DNA of 63,715 nucleotides from NCBI GenBank assembly GCA_902555055.1, contig CACDQN010000001.1:103820-167534 (forward strand), written 5' to 3'. The notes beneath the pieces were generated by a model. It was not told the DNA's origin. It saw nothing but the letters and a program-made list of their open reading frames with translations, and did no database searches. The position numbers and the translations under genes were made by a program. The stretch is from an uncultured Candidatus Actinomarina sp. GTDB taxonomy: Bacteria > Actinomycetota > Acidimicrobiia > Actinomarinales > Actinomarinaceae. How positions within the stretch are numbered: position 1 is the first letter of the stretch; each line of letters starts with the position of its first letter. This document shows positions 55,183 to 63,082 of this stretch, in pieces.

Positions 55183-56007
55183 TTGAATAAAATTATTTTA
55201 CTTGGAACTGGTTGCCCGAGCCCAAGTCATATTAGGTATGGGCCGAGCACATTAGTTTCATATCAAGGAACGAATTTACTAATCGATGCTGGTTCTGGAG
55301 TAACACAAAGACTAAGTGAGATTGGAATAAAACCGTCTGAAATTAATCATATACTCATTACACATATGCACTCAGATCATGTAGTTGATTTATATCAGTT
55401 GTATATTTCTGGATGGCATACAGGTCGAACCGAACCATTTACAGTACACGGACCAAAGGGTCTCAAAGCTTTTTTTGAGAAAACACTGGAGGCGTATAAT
55501 CCTGAATTATCTTTAAGAAAAGATTGGGAGATCAGACCAAATGAATCAGGATTAAATTATCTAGTAAACGAAATTGACTCTACTTCAGTTTTGACACTAG
55601 ATAATATTTCTGTCAACAAGATTGATGTAGATCACTACCCAGTTGAGCCAGCATTTGGTTATGAAATTAAACTAGATTCCTCCAAAGTAATCTACTCAGG
55701 AGATACAAGATATTGTAAAAATCTTGAACAAGCAGCACTTAATGCTGACTTTCTTATTCACGAGGTATTAGTTGATCTGACTTTAAATGAAACAAGAATG
55801 ACAGAAGAGACTGTTACAAACATAACTGATTATCATACAAGTCCAAAAGAAGTTGGAATTTTGGCTGAAAATGCAAAAGTTAAGAAACTAATTTTGAACC
55901 ATTTTGTACCCCCAGTCTTTAATGAAGAGGAACTATATAGGGAAGTAAAAGAATACTATTCAGGGGAAGTTGTAGTTGGAAAAGATCTTTTAGAAATCAA
56001 TCTTTAA
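55183..56007 (+). CDS. metallo-beta-lactamase-fold hydrolase (RNase Z/arylsulfatase-like)
   Basis: 274 residues from TTG 55183, four bases after holB; the ATG at 55153 lies inside holB and would add ten residues of no homology. Motifs in order: IILLGTGCPSP (start), DAGSGVTQRL near 37, zinc site THMHSDHVVDL near 60-70 (HxHxDH), VDHYPVEPAFGYEI near 150, YSGDTRYC near 172 and the last histidine in LILNHFVPP near 237. Members act on esters or tRNA 3' ends; the form fits the arylsulfatase/RNase Z-like branch. No signal peptide. Confidence 0.85.
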   Translation: MNKIILLGTGCPSPSHIRYGPSTLVSYQGTNLLIDAGSGVTQRLSEIGIKPSEINHILITHMHSDHVVDLYQLYISGWHTGRTEPFTVHGPKGLKAFFEKTLEAYNPELSLRKDWEIRPNESGLNYLVNEIDSTSVLTLDNISVNKIDVDHYPVEPAFGYEIKLDSSKVIYSGDTRYCKNLEQAALNADFLIHEVLVDLTLNETRMTEETVTNITDYHTSPKEVGILAENAKVKKLILNHFVPPVFNEEELYREVKEYYSGEVVVGKDLLEINL

Positions 56008-56051
56008 AACACAAATATTCTATTTTGAACTCAGAATTGTCTATGTAAAAT

Positions 56052-57326
56052 ATGAATATGTTAATGCCTAAAGTACCTGGACTACCTATTATTGGTCATT
56101 CAATTCCTTTTCAGAGAAATGCTTTACAATTTACATCAGCAAAACAAAAAAAGTATGGAGATGTTTTTGAAATATCCCTACTAAATGAAAAATTTATAGT
56201 CATGCTCACACCAGAGTCAACAAAAGAAATTTTTCTAGATAAAGATGATAATTTTTCATCAAAAGAGGGTTGGGCTGTAGTTTTAGGAAAACCTTTTGAG
56301 AATGGTCTTATGCTAAGAGACTTTGAAGATCATAAATACCATAGATCTCTACTCCAAGATTCTTTTAGGCATGAAGCTATTCATGGCTATTTAGAAATTA
56401 TCCAACCAATAATTGATAATTGGGTACAAAATTTAAATGCTAATAAATCATTTGATTTATATAAATCTGTTAAACAGTTAATGTTCGATATTTCATTAAG
56501 CTTATTTTTTCTAGATGTGCAAAAAGATGAATCCGAAAGGTTGAATAATCTATTTATGGATTCAATTGCTTCTGCGACATCAGCTATAAGGTGGCCTTTA
56601 CCTTTTACAAAAATGAAGAAAGGCCTACAAGCAAGAGAGTATCTACTTCAATACTTTCAGGAAAAGTCAGGTTTGGTATCTCAAGATAGTAAAAAAACAT
56701 TATTTGCAGAACTCGTAAATACTAATAAGGGTGAAGTAAAATTAAACAACTTAGAGATCGCAGAACACATGATCTTTCTACTATTAGCAGCTCATGACAC
56801 AACGACCATAACTCTTACTAATTCGATATATAATCTTTCTAAAAACAAAGATTACGCCTCTGATCTTTTTAATGAGGCCAGTGAGGTTGACCACCTAGAT
56901 GTATCATCTCTAAAAAATGGTATAGTTGCAGAATCTATTTTCAAAGAAGCAATAAGGTATTACCCCCCGGTTCCATTTTCCGTCAGACAAGTCGTGAGAG
57001 ATACAAAAATTGAAAACTATAACTTAACAAAAGGTTCATACTTAACAATTAGTCCGTTATTGCTTCACCATGATGATAGATACTGGGATGACCCACAAAA
57101 GTTCGATCCATATAGGTTTATTGATCCAGCCTATATAAACCAAGCGTATTTCCCTTTTGCTGGTGGAGCACATACTTGCATAGGAAAATTTTTCGCAAGT
57201 TATCTATTTAAAAATGTAATTTATAAATACATACAAAGTATTCAAAACCCACAAATTGACCATTTGTTGGATATCAGGCCAACACCGATTCCACACCCCG
57301 TTAAAGACGTCAAAGTTTTAATTTAA
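56052..57326 (+). CDS. cytochrome P450
   Basis: 424 residues, ATG start. Heme thiolate mono-oxygenase. I-helix oxygen site AAHDTTT near residue 255, E-x2-R in KEAIRYYPP near 300, and the heme loop FAGGAHTCIGKFF with C376 as the axial ligand. The N-terminus has PGLPIIGHSIPF without a membrane anchor, so it is soluble. The sequence resembles CYP51/CYP120-like bacterial forms. No ferredoxin or reductase lies beside it. It shares the TTAA palindrome with the convergent glycosylase stop. Confidence 0.92.
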   Translation: MNMLMPKVPGLPIIGHSIPFQRNALQFTSAKQKKYGDVFEISLLNEKFIVMLTPESTKEIFLDKDDNFSSKEGWAVVLGKPFENGLMLRDFEDHKYHRSLLQDSFRHEAIHGYLEIIQPIIDNWVQNLNANKSFDLYKSVKQLMFDISLSLFFLDVQKDESERLNNLFMDSIASATSAIRWPLPFTKMKKGLQAREYLLQYFQEKSGLVSQDSKKTLFAELVNTNKGEVKLNNLEIAEHMIFLLLAAHDTTTITLTNSIYNLSKNKDYASDLFNEASEVDHLDVSSLKNGIVAESIFKEAIRYYPPVPFSVRQVVRDTKIENYNLTKGSYLTISPLLLHHDDRYWDDPQKFDPYRFIDPAYINQAYFPFAGGAHTCIGKFFASYLFKNVIYKYIQSIQNPQIDHLLDIRPTPIPHPVKDVKVLI

Positions 57327-57928
57327 GATTCAATCATATGCCATAAGTGCAAACAGGCGACTGTTTTATATGGACTCCATTTTTCAGAGTACTGATCGTA
57401 GCTATCTAAATTTGATTCGTAATTTACCATTCCTAGTTGAACCATAGATTCTCTCAAAGCTGCATCACCAGATGAAAAAATATTTAGGTTTCGCATACAA
57501 AACATTTCAAACATATCTACGCTCCACTGCCCAATTCCAAAAATACTCTTTAATTCTTTCTCTCGATCAGCCTTAGGTATTTCAAAAATATACTTGCTGG
57601 AAGGTTTTGTATTGCTCCAAGCAATAATATCTTTTATTGACTTTGCTTTATTGTTACTTAACCCTAGATTTTTAATTTCCAATGTACTAAGATTTTTGAA
57701 ATTCTCTATTTTAAAAACTTCTACCTTAAACTTAGACAACATATTATTTTTAATTGCTTTAGCAGCTTTTGTTGAAATAAACTGTGAGATAACAATACTC
57801 ACTAGTTCATTGAAGACATCAGTTTTCTTATTTGAAAATGTTATATGGCCATTAAGTTTTATAACTGGTGCTAATAATTTATCATTTTCAATTAAAAAAA
57901 GCTCCGATTTACCAAATGGTTTACTCAT
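57323..57928 (-). CDS. AlkA-like DNA-3-methyladenine glycosylase (HhH-GPD)
   Basis: 201 residues, ATG start. HhH-GPD fold: LVSIVISQFISTKAAKAI near residue 44 (the QQ-like substrate loop reads SQF), the helix-hairpin-helix KSIFGIGQWSVDMFEM near 128-143, and the catalytic aspartate in FSSGDAALRESMVQLG near 155. Enzymes of this group excise alkylated purines. It lacks the N-terminal TBP-like domain of E. coli AlkA, like many short bacterial forms. It follows the MFS gene with no spacer. Confidence 0.85.
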   Translation of the reverse strand: MSKPFGKSELFLIENDKLLAPVIKLNGHITFSNKKTDVFNELVSIVISQFISTKAAKAIKNNMLSKFKVEVFKIENFKNLSTLEIKNLGLSNNKAKSIKDIIAWSNTKPSSKYIFEIPKADREKELKSIFGIGQWSVDMFEMFCMRNLNIFSSGDAALRESMVQLGMVNYESNLDSYDQYSEKWSPYKTVACLHLWHMIES

Positions 57929-59110
57929 TTATTCAATATCAAGCTTCTTTAAATTCTTTAAATTCAAAAATAAATACACACTAACTAACATTCCAACTAT
58001 AACAAGACCTTTATATCCAATAAGCATATAACTTAAACCTAGGGTTGTGTGTGCAGTAAAACTACCTAAAAATACAAAAGAGTCACTCCTTATATTTAAT
58101 GGTGACTTGTACTTTATCGAAAATTTAGAAATTGCTGCACTGATAGCAACATAATTAAAATTCCAACCAAGGCCAAGAAGATATAATCCAATTTTTAAAG
58201 CAGTGGGTCCAGAGTTAATAAATGTTATAAGGCAGCTTATGAATAATATTCCTGTTCCAATGTAAGTAAATCTTCGGTAACCATACCTATCAACATAATT
58301 CCCTAATATAGGTGATAGCAAAAACATTCCTAATGTGTGATAGCTAATAATAACTCCGACAAGCTGAACAGTCTCACCTATATCTTGAACATGTAATGGT
58401 GTTGCAGACATTATGACAACCATGGTGAAGTGATTTAGTACCAATAATAAAGTTAGGGTTCTTCCACCTACTTTTGAATTAGAAAATTTTTGGGTATCAT
58501 TTACTTCTATTTCTGCTGGATTTCTCAACGAACTCTTTGAAGAGGTAAATATTATTACAGATGCAGATGCAAAAAGCATACCAACCATTGCAACAATGTA
58601 GCCTACAATGAGCTCTGATTCAAAAAGTTTATTAAAGTACTCAGAGTATAAACTCACAAGCCTTGGTCCAAAAACTGATCCAAAAACAGAACACCAAACT
58701 GCGAGGGAAAGAGCAGTAGCTTTGAAATTTTCATTTGCCACAAAGGATGCCGCATATCTTGATTGAAGTGTTGCAGATTGACCAAAGCCTAAAATCAGTG
58801 CACCCATCATTAATAATATAAAGGAGTCAATTATTAAGCTATAAAAAAGAACGATGCTACCTATTGCACCAATTAAAAAAGTTATTGATAATGCTGCAAG
58901 TCTCGAATATTTTTTAGAAATCTTATAAAACATTTGTGTACCAATAAATGCACCACCAACACCTACAGCATTTGGAAAACCTAAAAATAGTGGATTATTT
59001 GATACTTCTCTAGCTGCTAAAACAGTCACAGTTATAGCAGCAATAAAACCAATTGAAGAAAAAGCAACTGAAAAAAGTAATCCAAAAATTTTACGTGATT
59101 CAGAAATCAT
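57929..59110 (-). CDS. MFS transporter
   Basis: 393 residues, ATG start, twelve hydrophobic segments. Marks include NAVGVGGAFIGTQMF near residue 43, KISKKYSRLAALSI near 60, and the second-half loop NYVDRYGYRRFTYIG near 270, an MFS pattern of D-R-x-G-x-R. The charged linker between the halves is at ~175-200. Substrate unknown. Divergent from metK; the 202 bases between them hold the SAM riboswitch on the plus strand. Confidence 0.82.
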   Translation of the reverse strand: MISESRKIFGLLFSVAFSSIGFIAAITVTVLAAREVSNNPLFLGFPNAVGVGGAFIGTQMFYKISKKYSRLAALSITFLIGAIGSIVLFYSLIIDSFILLMMGALILGFGQSATLQSRYAASFVANENFKATALSLAVWCSVFGSVFGPRLVSLYSEYFNKLFESELIVGYIVAMVGMLFASASVIIFTSSKSSLRNPAEIEVNDTQKFSNSKVGGRTLTLLLVLNHFTMVVIMSATPLHVQDIGETVQLVGVIISYHTLGMFLLSPILGNYVDRYGYRRFTYIGTGILFISCLITFINSGPTALKIGLYLLGLGWNFNYVAISAAISKFSIKYKSPLNIRSDSFVFLGSFTAHTTLGLSYMLIGYKGLVIVGMLVSVYLFLNLKNLKKLDIE

Positions 59111-59193
59111 ACAAAAAGATTAGCTATCGAATAGATTAAAGTTTTCTTTATCTATTAATTGAAAAAGAAAATAATCTTATTACCATATTATTT

Positions 59194-59289
59194 GCATAAA
59201 GAGAGGGAAACCTCAGCAACCTAGAATGCCAACTAAGGTGCTTTTTGATGTGGTTTTACAACAAAAAATGGTAGTTCCGAATCTTTAGC
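59194..59289 (+). ncRNA. SAM riboswitch (SAM-I/IV superfamily) before metK
   Basis: The conserved core GCAACC (59216-59221) and GGTGC (59237-59241) of SAM-I/SAM-IV aptamers is present. Helices: P1 TAAAGA (59197-59202) with TCTTTA (59282-59287); P2 GAGG-GAAA-CCTC (59203-59214); P3 GCAACC with GGTGC; a small hairpin GTT-TTAC-AAC; pseudoknot AACTA (59231-59235) with TAGTT (59272-59276). GATGTGG follows P3, as in the marine SAM-I/IV variant. Placed 14 bases before the metK ribosome site. Likely turns metK off when SAM is abundant. Confidence 0.88.
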
Positions 59290-59312
59290 AAAAAATTTAA
59301 TTGGAGGAAAAA

Positions 59313-60401
59313 TTGACTAAATTTGTAACAGCTGAAACAGTTTCACCTGGCCATCCAGATAAAATTGCAGATTTAATCTCAGATTATGTCTTGACAAAGG
59401 CATTAGAAAATAATAATTCATCGAGAGTTGCAGTAGAGACTTTTCTTACTGGTACAAAAAAAGGCGGTTTAGTTCTTGTTGGAGGGGAAATAAGTGAAAT
59501 TGCTAATATCACAACAGAAGATGTAATCAACATTGTTACAGAAGCTTTAAATAAAACAATAAAAACGAGTTTTGAAGATTTTGATTTACAAAATTTATCT
59601 ATTTTCAACGAGCTAACACCACAGTCTGAAGAAATCCGTGCAGCAGTTGAAGATGATGAAGACCAAGGTGCTGGAGATCAGGGAATCATGGTAGGATTTG
59701 CTACAAATAAGACAGAATCATTTATGCCACCAACATTTGATAAATCAAGAAATATACAAAAAGACTTATGGGACCTTCAAAACTCAAATGAATTGCTAGA
59801 CCTTGATTCAAAAGTACAAGTTACAAGTGGAGGAGAGAAAACAAAAGTAGTTGTCTCAACTCAGCACCACAAAGATATTGACATGGAAGCTCTTCAAAAT
59901 GAAGTTTCTGAAATTGTTTCTAAACATGTTTCAGGAGAGTATGAATTAGATTTAAATCCGTCTGGCTCATTTGTCAAAGGAGGACCAGCTGGAGATACAG
60001 GTTTAACAGGAAGAAAAATAGTTGTTGACGCATACGGTCCTTCAGTACCAGTTGGTGGGGGAGCATTTTCAGGCAAAGATCCTAGCAAAGTAGACAGATC
60101 TGCTGCTTATGCAGCTAGGCATTTAGCTAAAAATATTGTAGCCCATGAACTTGCAGAGGAATGCCTTGTGAGAGTTTCTTATGCAATTGGAAAAGCTGAA
60201 CCTTACGAATTGACTATCGAAACTTTCGATACTCTTAAAGTTGATGAAAAGAAACTTAATGATTTTGTAAAAGCTTTTGATATGAAACCCGGTGCAATTA
60301 TTGAAAGACTAAATTTAACAAGCGTTAATTATAGAACTGATACACTTTTTTCTCATTTTGGACATTCAAATAGAAACTGGGAAAAAATAGAAAATATTTA
60401 G
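59313..60401 (+). CDS. metK: S-adenosylmethionine synthetase
   Basis: 362 residues from TTG 59313, placed five bases after GGAGG (59303-59307); an upstream TTG at 59301 would overlap that ribosome site. Makes SAM from methionine and ATP. Marks: ETVSPGHPDKIADLISD at 8-24, GAGDQGIMVGFATN near 118 (ATP and Mg), PSGSFVKGGPAGDTGLTGRKIVVDAYGP near 214-240 in parts and GGGAFSGKDPSKVDRSAAYAAR near 244-265. The length is slightly short of the 380-400 norm, with a brief N-terminus. Its leader is a SAM riboswitch, closing a feedback loop. Confidence 0.96.
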   Translation: MTKFVTAETVSPGHPDKIADLISDYVLTKALENNNSSRVAVETFLTGTKKGGLVLVGGEISEIANITTEDVINIVTEALNKTIKTSFEDFDLQNLSIFNELTPQSEEIRAAVEDDEDQGAGDQGIMVGFATNKTESFMPPTFDKSRNIQKDLWDLQNSNELLDLDSKVQVTSGGEKTKVVVSTQHHKDIDMEALQNEVSEIVSKHVSGEYELDLNPSGSFVKGGPAGDTGLTGRKIVVDAYGPSVPVGGGAFSGKDPSKVDRSAAYAARHLAKNIVAHELAEECLVRVSYAIGKAEPYELTIETFDTLKVDEKKLNDFVKAFDMKPGAIIERLNLTSVNYRTDTLFSHFGHSNRNWEKIENI

Positions 60402-60420
60402 TTAAATCAAAATATTTTGA

Positions 60421-60426
60421 TATAAT
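60421..60426 (+). promoter_or_regulatory. putative -10 element of the metY leader
   Basis: A perfect TATAAT lies 8 bases before the conserved start of the riboswitch (GCATAAAGAG at 60435). It would put transcription near 60433. No good -35 element is seen 17 bases upstream, so confidence is limited. Confidence 0.4.
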
Positions 60427-60434
60427 TTTTGTAA

Positions 60435-60531
60435 GCATAAAGAGAAGGTTAAGACCTCGGCAACCTGGAAGACTATCCAAGGTGCCTGAAGATGTGGCAG
60501 AAATGCAACTAAATAGTCAAAGTCCTTCTCC
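60435..60531 (+). ncRNA. SAM riboswitch (SAM-I/IV superfamily) before metY
   Basis: Second copy of the same aptamer: GCAACC (60460-60465) and GGTGC (60481-60485), followed by the GATGTGG element at 60491-60497; P2 AGGT-TAAG-ACCT (60446-60457); a hairpin GCA-GAAA-TGC; pseudoknot GACTAT (60471-60476) with ATAGTC (60513-60518). It shares the leading GCATAAAGAGA with the metK copy. The 3' strand TTCTCC (60526-60531) can pair with the metY ribosome site GGAGAA (60540-60545), or instead with GAGAAGG (60442-60448). Control of translation start is therefore likely. Confidence 0.88.
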
Positions 60532-60549
60532 AAATTAAAGGAGAAATTT

Positions 60550-61830
60550 ATGAAGTTTAATTCAAAACTAATACATGCAGGTTGGGATTCTGATGAGAAT
60601 TCTGAAGGATCAATAACAGTTCCTATCTACAGAACAACGGCTTATCAATTTAACAATACCGAACACGCTGCAAACCTATTTGGCTTAAAAGAGTTTGGAA
60701 ATATTTATTCTAGATTAGGCAACCCAACAGTTGGAGCATTGGAAGCCAGGTTAACAGCCCTTGAAGAAGGTGCTATGTGTGTAGCATTAGCTTCAGGAAC
60801 CTCTGCTGTGATGTACTCACTAATCAACATCATGAGTCAGGGGGACAATTTTGTTACTGCAAATCAACTTTACGGTGGAACCTATACAATGTTTGATAAT
60901 ATCTTGCCAGAATATGGTATCAATTCTAAAAAAGTCGACATTACTGATTTAGAAGCTGTTGAAGCAGCAATTGATGAAAAGACTCGAGCAATTTATTGTG
61001 AAACAATAACCAACCCAGGATTAGTTGTTGCTGACATATCTGCTTTAGCAGATATCGCACATTCAAAGGGAATTCCTTTAATTGTTGACGCTACTTTCAC
61101 AACATCAGCCATACTAAAACCTTTTGAATATGGTGCGGACATCGTCGTCTACTCATTAACTAAATGGATGTCTGGTCATGGAAGAGTTATTGCCGGTGCA
61201 GTGATTGAAAAAGGTGGTTTTGATTGGGGTAATGGTAATTTCCCACTTTATGATAAACCCGATACCAGCTATGGAGGTATGAGATGGGGTCATGACCTTG
61301 GTGATCTAGGAAATGTTGCATACTCACTCAGATTGAGAACAGTTCCTTTGAGAAATCTTGGTGCAAACATGTCTCCAGATACTGCTTTTGAAGTTATGAG
61401 TGGCCTTGAAACACTAGCTCTAAGAATGGAGCGTCATTGTGAGAATGCAATTAAAGCTGCGGAATATTTGACTGAACACGAGCTTGTAGAGTGGGTTAGG
61501 TTTCCTGGACTCAAAGATGATCCAGCATATGATCTGTCAGAAAAGTATTTAAAAGGTACTGGTGGAACAATGGTGGTCTTTGGGATTAAAGGCGGAAAAG
61601 ATGGTGGACAAAAATTTATAGACAATTTAAAAATGTTCAGACATGTTGCTAATGTTGGAGACACTAGATCTTTGGCTATTCATCCAGCAACAACTACACA
61701 TTCCCAATTAAATGATGACCAACTTATTGAAGCAGGCTCACCACCTGAACTAATAAGACTTTCAATAGGTATTGAAGATATTGATGATATTATTGAGGAT
61801 CTTTCACAAGCACTTGAAAGTACAAAATAG
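60550..61830 (+). CDS. metY: O-acetylhomoserine sulfhydrylase / aminocarboxypropyltransferase
   Basis: 426 residues, ATG start with AAAGGAG. PLP enzyme forming homocysteine from O-acetylhomoserine and sulfide. Fold I gamma-family marks: VPIYRTTAYQF near 24, IYSRLGNPTVGALEARLTALEEG near 55-77 in parts, ALASGTSAVMYS near 79, YCETITNPG near 150, VDATFTT near 177, the PLP lysine K205 in YSLTKWMSGHG, and GLETLALRMERHCENA near 283. The size and SGLETL motif fit MetY more than cystathionine gamma-synthase. Next gene metX makes its substrate, overlapping by 17 bases. Confidence 0.94.
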   Translation: MKFNSKLIHAGWDSDENSEGSITVPIYRTTAYQFNNTEHAANLFGLKEFGNIYSRLGNPTVGALEARLTALEEGAMCVALASGTSAVMYSLINIMSQGDNFVTANQLYGGTYTMFDNILPEYGINSKKVDITDLEAVEAAIDEKTRAIYCETITNPGLVVADISALADIAHSKGIPLIVDATFTTSAILKPFEYGADIVVYSLTKWMSGHGRVIAGAVIEKGGFDWGNGNFPLYDKPDTSYGGMRWGHDLGDLGNVAYSLRLRTVPLRNLGANMSPDTAFEVMSGLETLALRMERHCENAIKAAEYLTEHELVEWVRFPGLKDDPAYDLSEKYLKGTGGTMVVFGIKGGKDGGQKFIDNLKMFRHVANVGDTRSLAIHPATTTHSQLNDDQLIEAGSPPELIRLSIGIEDIDDIIEDLSQALESTK

Positions 61831-62893
61831 CTCTAATAAGTTTTTCATTCCACAATTTACACTTGAAACGGGTGAGATACTTAAAGAGGTTGAAATTGCC
61901 TACTCAACATATGGAGAATTATCAAAAGATGGAAAAAATGGTGTCTTAATCTTCCATGCTTTAACTGGAAGCCAATTGTTGTCGGGCAACTTTTCTAGTG
62001 AAGATTTTCCAAAAATTCCCTGGAATGAAGAACTAGAGACGGGTTGGTGGGATGAATTCGTTGGACCAAATAAAATAATTGATACCAACAAATACTTTGT
62101 TGTTTGTGCCAATTACTTGGGTGGGTGTTACGGCTCTACTGGTCCCAACTCTAAAAATTCAACTACAGGAGATATTTATGGATATGATTTTCCACATATT
62201 TCATTTAAAGATATTGAAGAATCGCAAAAATTACTCCTAGACGATATTGGAGTCACTCATTTAGAGGCTGTAATTGGCCCTTCTATTGGAGGGTTAATGG
62301 CTCTTGAGTTTTGTACTTTATATCCTGACTTTGTAAACAAGCTTATATCTATATCAAGTGGATATAAGCTATCTACTTTACAGCTTTTACATAATCTTGA
62401 GCAAGGATATATATTAGATCTAAGCAGGGATTCAAGAAATCGTCAGGATGAATATCTGTCTCTTGCGAGAATGATCGCTCATAAAACATATATTTCCTTG
62501 GAGTTGCTTTCTACAAGAGCTAAAAATAAAAGCTTATATAGTGAAGATACAGTTGAGGGGTTTTTAGCTACTTCACAGGAATCTTATATGATGCATCAAG
62601 GCGAAAAATTCATTGAGAGGTTTACTGCAGAATCATATAATTCAATAATTAAAGGCTGGCAAAATTTTAATTTAGAAATAGAAAGCATATACAACCTAAG
62701 AGATATTAAAACTTTAGTAATTTCTGTTGATTCAGATGTCTGTTTTTATCCTGAAGAGCAAAAAGAGTTTGTTGAAATTTTAAGAGAATATGATGTAAAA
62801 ACTGAATATAAAACTATTGAGTCTACAAAAGGTCATGATTGTTTTCTTCTAGAACCAGAATTATTCAAAAAAATAATTAAAAACTTCTTATAA
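61814..62893 (+). CDS. metX: homoserine O-acetyltransferase
   Basis: 359 residues from TTG 61814; an upstream ATG at 61772 would overlap metY by 59 bases and add residues without homology. Alpha/beta-hydrolase fold enzyme that activates homoserine for sulfur uptake. Marks: VEIAYSTYGEL near 24, VLIFHALTG near 44, NYLGGCYGSTGP near 100, the nucleophile S157 in GPSIGGLMALEF (usually GGSMGG), and late D and H in VISVDSDVCFYP near 300 and KGHDCFLLEP near 338. Acetyl and succinyl donors cannot be separated with certainty; partnership with metY favours acetyl. Confidence 0.9.
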   Translation: MKVQNSSNKFFIPQFTLETGEILKEVEIAYSTYGELSKDGKNGVLIFHALTGSQLLSGNFSSEDFPKIPWNEELETGWWDEFVGPNKIIDTNKYFVVCANYLGGCYGSTGPNSKNSTTGDIYGYDFPHISFKDIEESQKLLLDDIGVTHLEAVIGPSIGGLMALEFCTLYPDFVNKLISISSGYKLSTLQLLHNLEQGYILDLSRDSRNRQDEYLSLARMIAHKTYISLELLSTRAKNKSLYSEDTVEGFLATSQESYMMHQGEKFIERFTAESYNSIIKGWQNFNLEIESIYNLRDIKTLVISVDSDVCFYPEEQKEFVEILREYDVKTEYKTIESTKGHDCFLLEPELFKKIIKNFL

Positions 62894-62922
62894 ACTTCGC
62901 GAAAAATACATTAGTAAATGTC

Positions 62923-62951
62923 TTGCATAAGAACAAAAACTAACGTATATT
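62923..62951 (+). promoter_or_regulatory. sigma-70 type promoter upstream of the small RNA candidate
   Basis: -35 TTGCAT at 62923-62928, a 17-base spacer, and -10 TATATT at 62946-62951. Element match and ideal spacing suggest transcription from about 62957-62959. It lies 30 bases after metX. Confidence 0.5.
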
Positions 62952-62956
62952 TATAG

Positions 62957-63045
62957 AACACTATCGGAAAAGAAATCGAAAGATGGAAAAGAAGATAGAA
63001 TAAAAAATCCCGGAGGGTCGCAAGATCAACTGGGATTTTTGCTTT
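62957..63045 (+). ncRNA. candidate small structured RNA with repeated GGAAAAGAA internal loop
   Basis: From the predicted start to the terminator the sequence forms a symmetrical hairpin: CTATC (62961-62965), GGAAAAGAA (62966-62974), ATC-GAAA-GAT (62975-62984), GGAAAAGAA (62985-62993), GATAG (62994-62998). The two nine-base strands are identical and would face each other as a purine-rich internal loop, and the tip is a GNRA tetraloop. A terminator-like hairpin with a second GNRA loop follows. No coding frame longer than a few codons is present. I match it to no known RNA family. Confidence 0.5.
63003..63040 (+). terminator. intrinsic terminator-like hairpin
   Basis: AAAAATCCC (63003-63011) pairs with GGGATTTTT (63032-63040). 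The 20-base loop contains GGTC-GCAA-GATC (63016-63027), another GNRA hairpin. The U-run is part of the stem, as in bidirectional terminators. It ends the metX/small RNA region before the exonuclease gene. Confidence 0.6.
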
Positions 63046-63082
63046 CTATGATTAGTTGTAATTTTTAAATTAACATTTAATC

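Noticed and set aside
59301-59312. TTG at 59301 as metK start
   Set aside because: It overlaps the GGAGG ribosome site; TTG 59313 is correctly spaced and matches the usual MetK N-terminus.
62983-63003. Six-codon open frame inside the small RNA candidate
   Set aside because: Too short, no ribosome site at normal spacing beyond the purine loop itself, and it lies within paired structure.
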